Shown piece by piece: positions 6,655-7,350 of a DNA stretch of 7,350 bases. Under the pieces are notes generated by a model. It was not told the DNA's origin, did no database searches, and was given only the letters and a program-made list of their open reading frames with translations. A program made the translations under genes and the position numbers. The stretch spans positions 1 through 7,350 of the forward strand of contig DMIT01000232.1 of the NCBI GenBank assembly GCA_003452275.1, written 5' to 3'. Every line of letters starts with the position of its first letter. Positions within the stretch are counted from its first letter, which is position 1. This stretch comes from Rhodospirillaceae bacterium (GTDB taxonomy: Bacteria; Pseudomonadota; Alphaproteobacteria; Micavibrionales; Micavibrionaceae).

Positions 6655-7350
6655 TCAAACATTTCCAAAAAAACGTTTGATCTGAGATATCACCAAGCGG
6701 ATCTCGTCATCGCTATGGAAGGGGTCGAGGGGAAGGGATAATAATTCCAGGGCCACCAATTCGCTGTTTGGCAAAGAGACATTGGCATATAAATCGCCAT
6801 AAGCTTTTTGTTGGTGAATCGGGATGGGGTAATGGATATTTGTGCCGATACCGTTGGCTTCCAGATAGGATTTCAATTCATCGCGCCGGCCCTCTGTGAC
6901 GCGGATCGGGAAAACATGCCAGACAGATCGGAATCCAGCGGGGACGACCGGCAATATAATTCCTGCAATATCTGCCAGATCACGCAGATAGATATCTGCC
7001 AGATATTGGCGGCGGGTATTCCATGTTTCCAGATGGTGTAATTTGATATCCAGAACCGCTGCCTGAACAGGGTCAAGCCGTGAGTTGCGGCCTTTGACAT
7101 CATGATGATATTTTACTTTTGATCCGTAACTGCCCAACATGCGGATTTTATCGGCTAATTCCGGATCGTTGGTGACTACGGCGCCGCCATCGCCCAGTGC
7201 CCCCAGATTTTTAGTGGGGTAAAAACTGAATGCGGCGGCGTGGCTCAGGCCACCGATTTTGCGCCCATGGGTGGTTGCGCCATGTGCTTGGGCGGCGTCT
7301 TCGACCACATATAATTTATGGGCGGCTGCGAATGCCGAAACCGCATCCAT
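6655..7350 (-). CDS. DegT/DnrJ/EryC1-family PLP sugar aminotransferase, C-terminal 231 residues; 5' end outside window
   Basis: PLP-dependent enzyme that transfers an amino group, usually from glutamate, to a keto group of a nucleotide-linked sugar. The frame runs off the right edge; the ATG at 7350 lies within the family's conserved core, so about 135-140 N-terminal residues (family total near 370) are missing. Visible residues: VVEDAAQAHGA (15-25), whose D18 pairs with the PLP ring nitrogen and Q21 sits nearby; FSFYPTKNLGALGDGG (41-56) with the PLP-binding lysine K47; GRNSRLDPVQAAVL (87-100); and HYPIPIHQQKAY (173-184). The FYPTKNLGALGDGG form and the HYP-PIHQ motif look most like 3-amino sugar transaminases (FdtB/QdtB group), which fits a coupled beta-helix acyltransferase, but C3 versus C4 specificity is an inference. 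It is the first visible gene of the minus-strand glycan operon, and the gene for the keto-sugar-forming enzymes probably lies further right. Family call is firm. Confidence 0.94.
   Translation of the reverse strand: MDAVSAFAAAHKLYVVEDAAQAHGATTHGRKIGGLSHAAAFSFYPTKNLGALGDGGAVVTNDPELADKIRMLGSYGSKVKYHHDVKGRNSRLDPVQAAVLDIKLHHLETWNTRRQYLADIYLRDLADIAGIILPVVPAGFRSVWHVFPIRVTEGRRDELKSYLEANGIGTNIHYPIPIHQQKAYGDLYANVSLPNSELVALELLSLPLDPFHSDDEIRLVISQIKRFFGNV
6663..6666 (-). promoter_or_regulatory. Ribosome binding site deciding the acyltransferase start
   Basis: GGAA on the minus strand lies nine bases before the ATG at 6653, a normal spacing, but directly abuts the ATG at 6662 and overlaps the TTG at 6668. 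This supports 6653 as the real start. The site lies inside the last codons of the aminotransferase gene, which fits translational coupling through the TGA-T-ATG junction. Confidence 0.5.

Noticed and set aside
6655..7350. A complete short aminotransferase starting at the edge ATG (7350)
   Set aside because: The first residues already belong to the conserved core before the PLP-binding aspartate; about 135-140 family residues are absent, so the gene is cut by the window edge.
1..7350. CRISPR array, tRNA/rRNA gene, insertion sequence, toxin-antitoxin pair or defence system
   Set aside because: No regularly spaced repeats, no RNA gene signatures, no transposase motifs and no nuclease or defence domains were seen; almost all of the window is accounted for by the six genes described.

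Overview
The window looks like a piece of a Gram-negative, probably alphaproteobacterial chromosome. This is inferred from the class I ribonucleotide reductase tail ending in a CxxC-type motif and from the small Yip1-like membrane protein behind it; the placement is tentative. GC content is moderate and uneven: single 60-base lines I counted gave about 52% in the reductase, 53% in the aminotransferase and 28-40% in the transporter and glycosyltransferase genes. No tRNA, rRNA, CRISPR array, insertion sequence or phage gene was seen, and no gene-free stretch exceeds 130 bases.

Left part (1-1603, + strand): the 3' part of a class I ribonucleotide reductase large-subunit gene (nrdA), followed 11 bases later by a small gene for a polytopic membrane protein of unknown function. 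These two probably share a transcript.

Right part (1584-7350): a surface-glycan or glycoconjugate locus. On the minus strand, reading from the right edge, are a DegT/DnrJ/EryC1-type sugar aminotransferase (5' end outside the window), a translationally coupled left-handed beta-helix acyltransferase, and a CgeB-like GT-B glycosyltransferase; they form one tight operon. A family 2 (GT-A) glycosyltransferase on the + strand meets this operon tail to tail with a 6-base gap. It is divergent, across a 128-base promoter-bearing gap, from a minus-strand ABC exporter (fused membrane and ATPase domains, PglK/MsbA type). The exporter's 3' end overlaps the 3' end of the membrane-protein gene by 20 bases.

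A coherent reading (inference): the aminotransferase and acyltransferase make a nucleotide-linked N-acylated amino sugar, the two glycosyltransferases build an oligosaccharide at the inner face of the cytoplasmic membrane, and the ABC protein flips the lipid-linked product outward. The polymerase or ligase, the sugar dehydratase or isomerase and the acceptor are not in the window. I see no clearly undescribed system. The most unusual features are the gene arrangement (two tail-to-tail junctions with almost no spacer), the uncharacterised membrane protein and the poorly defined CgeB-like enzyme.
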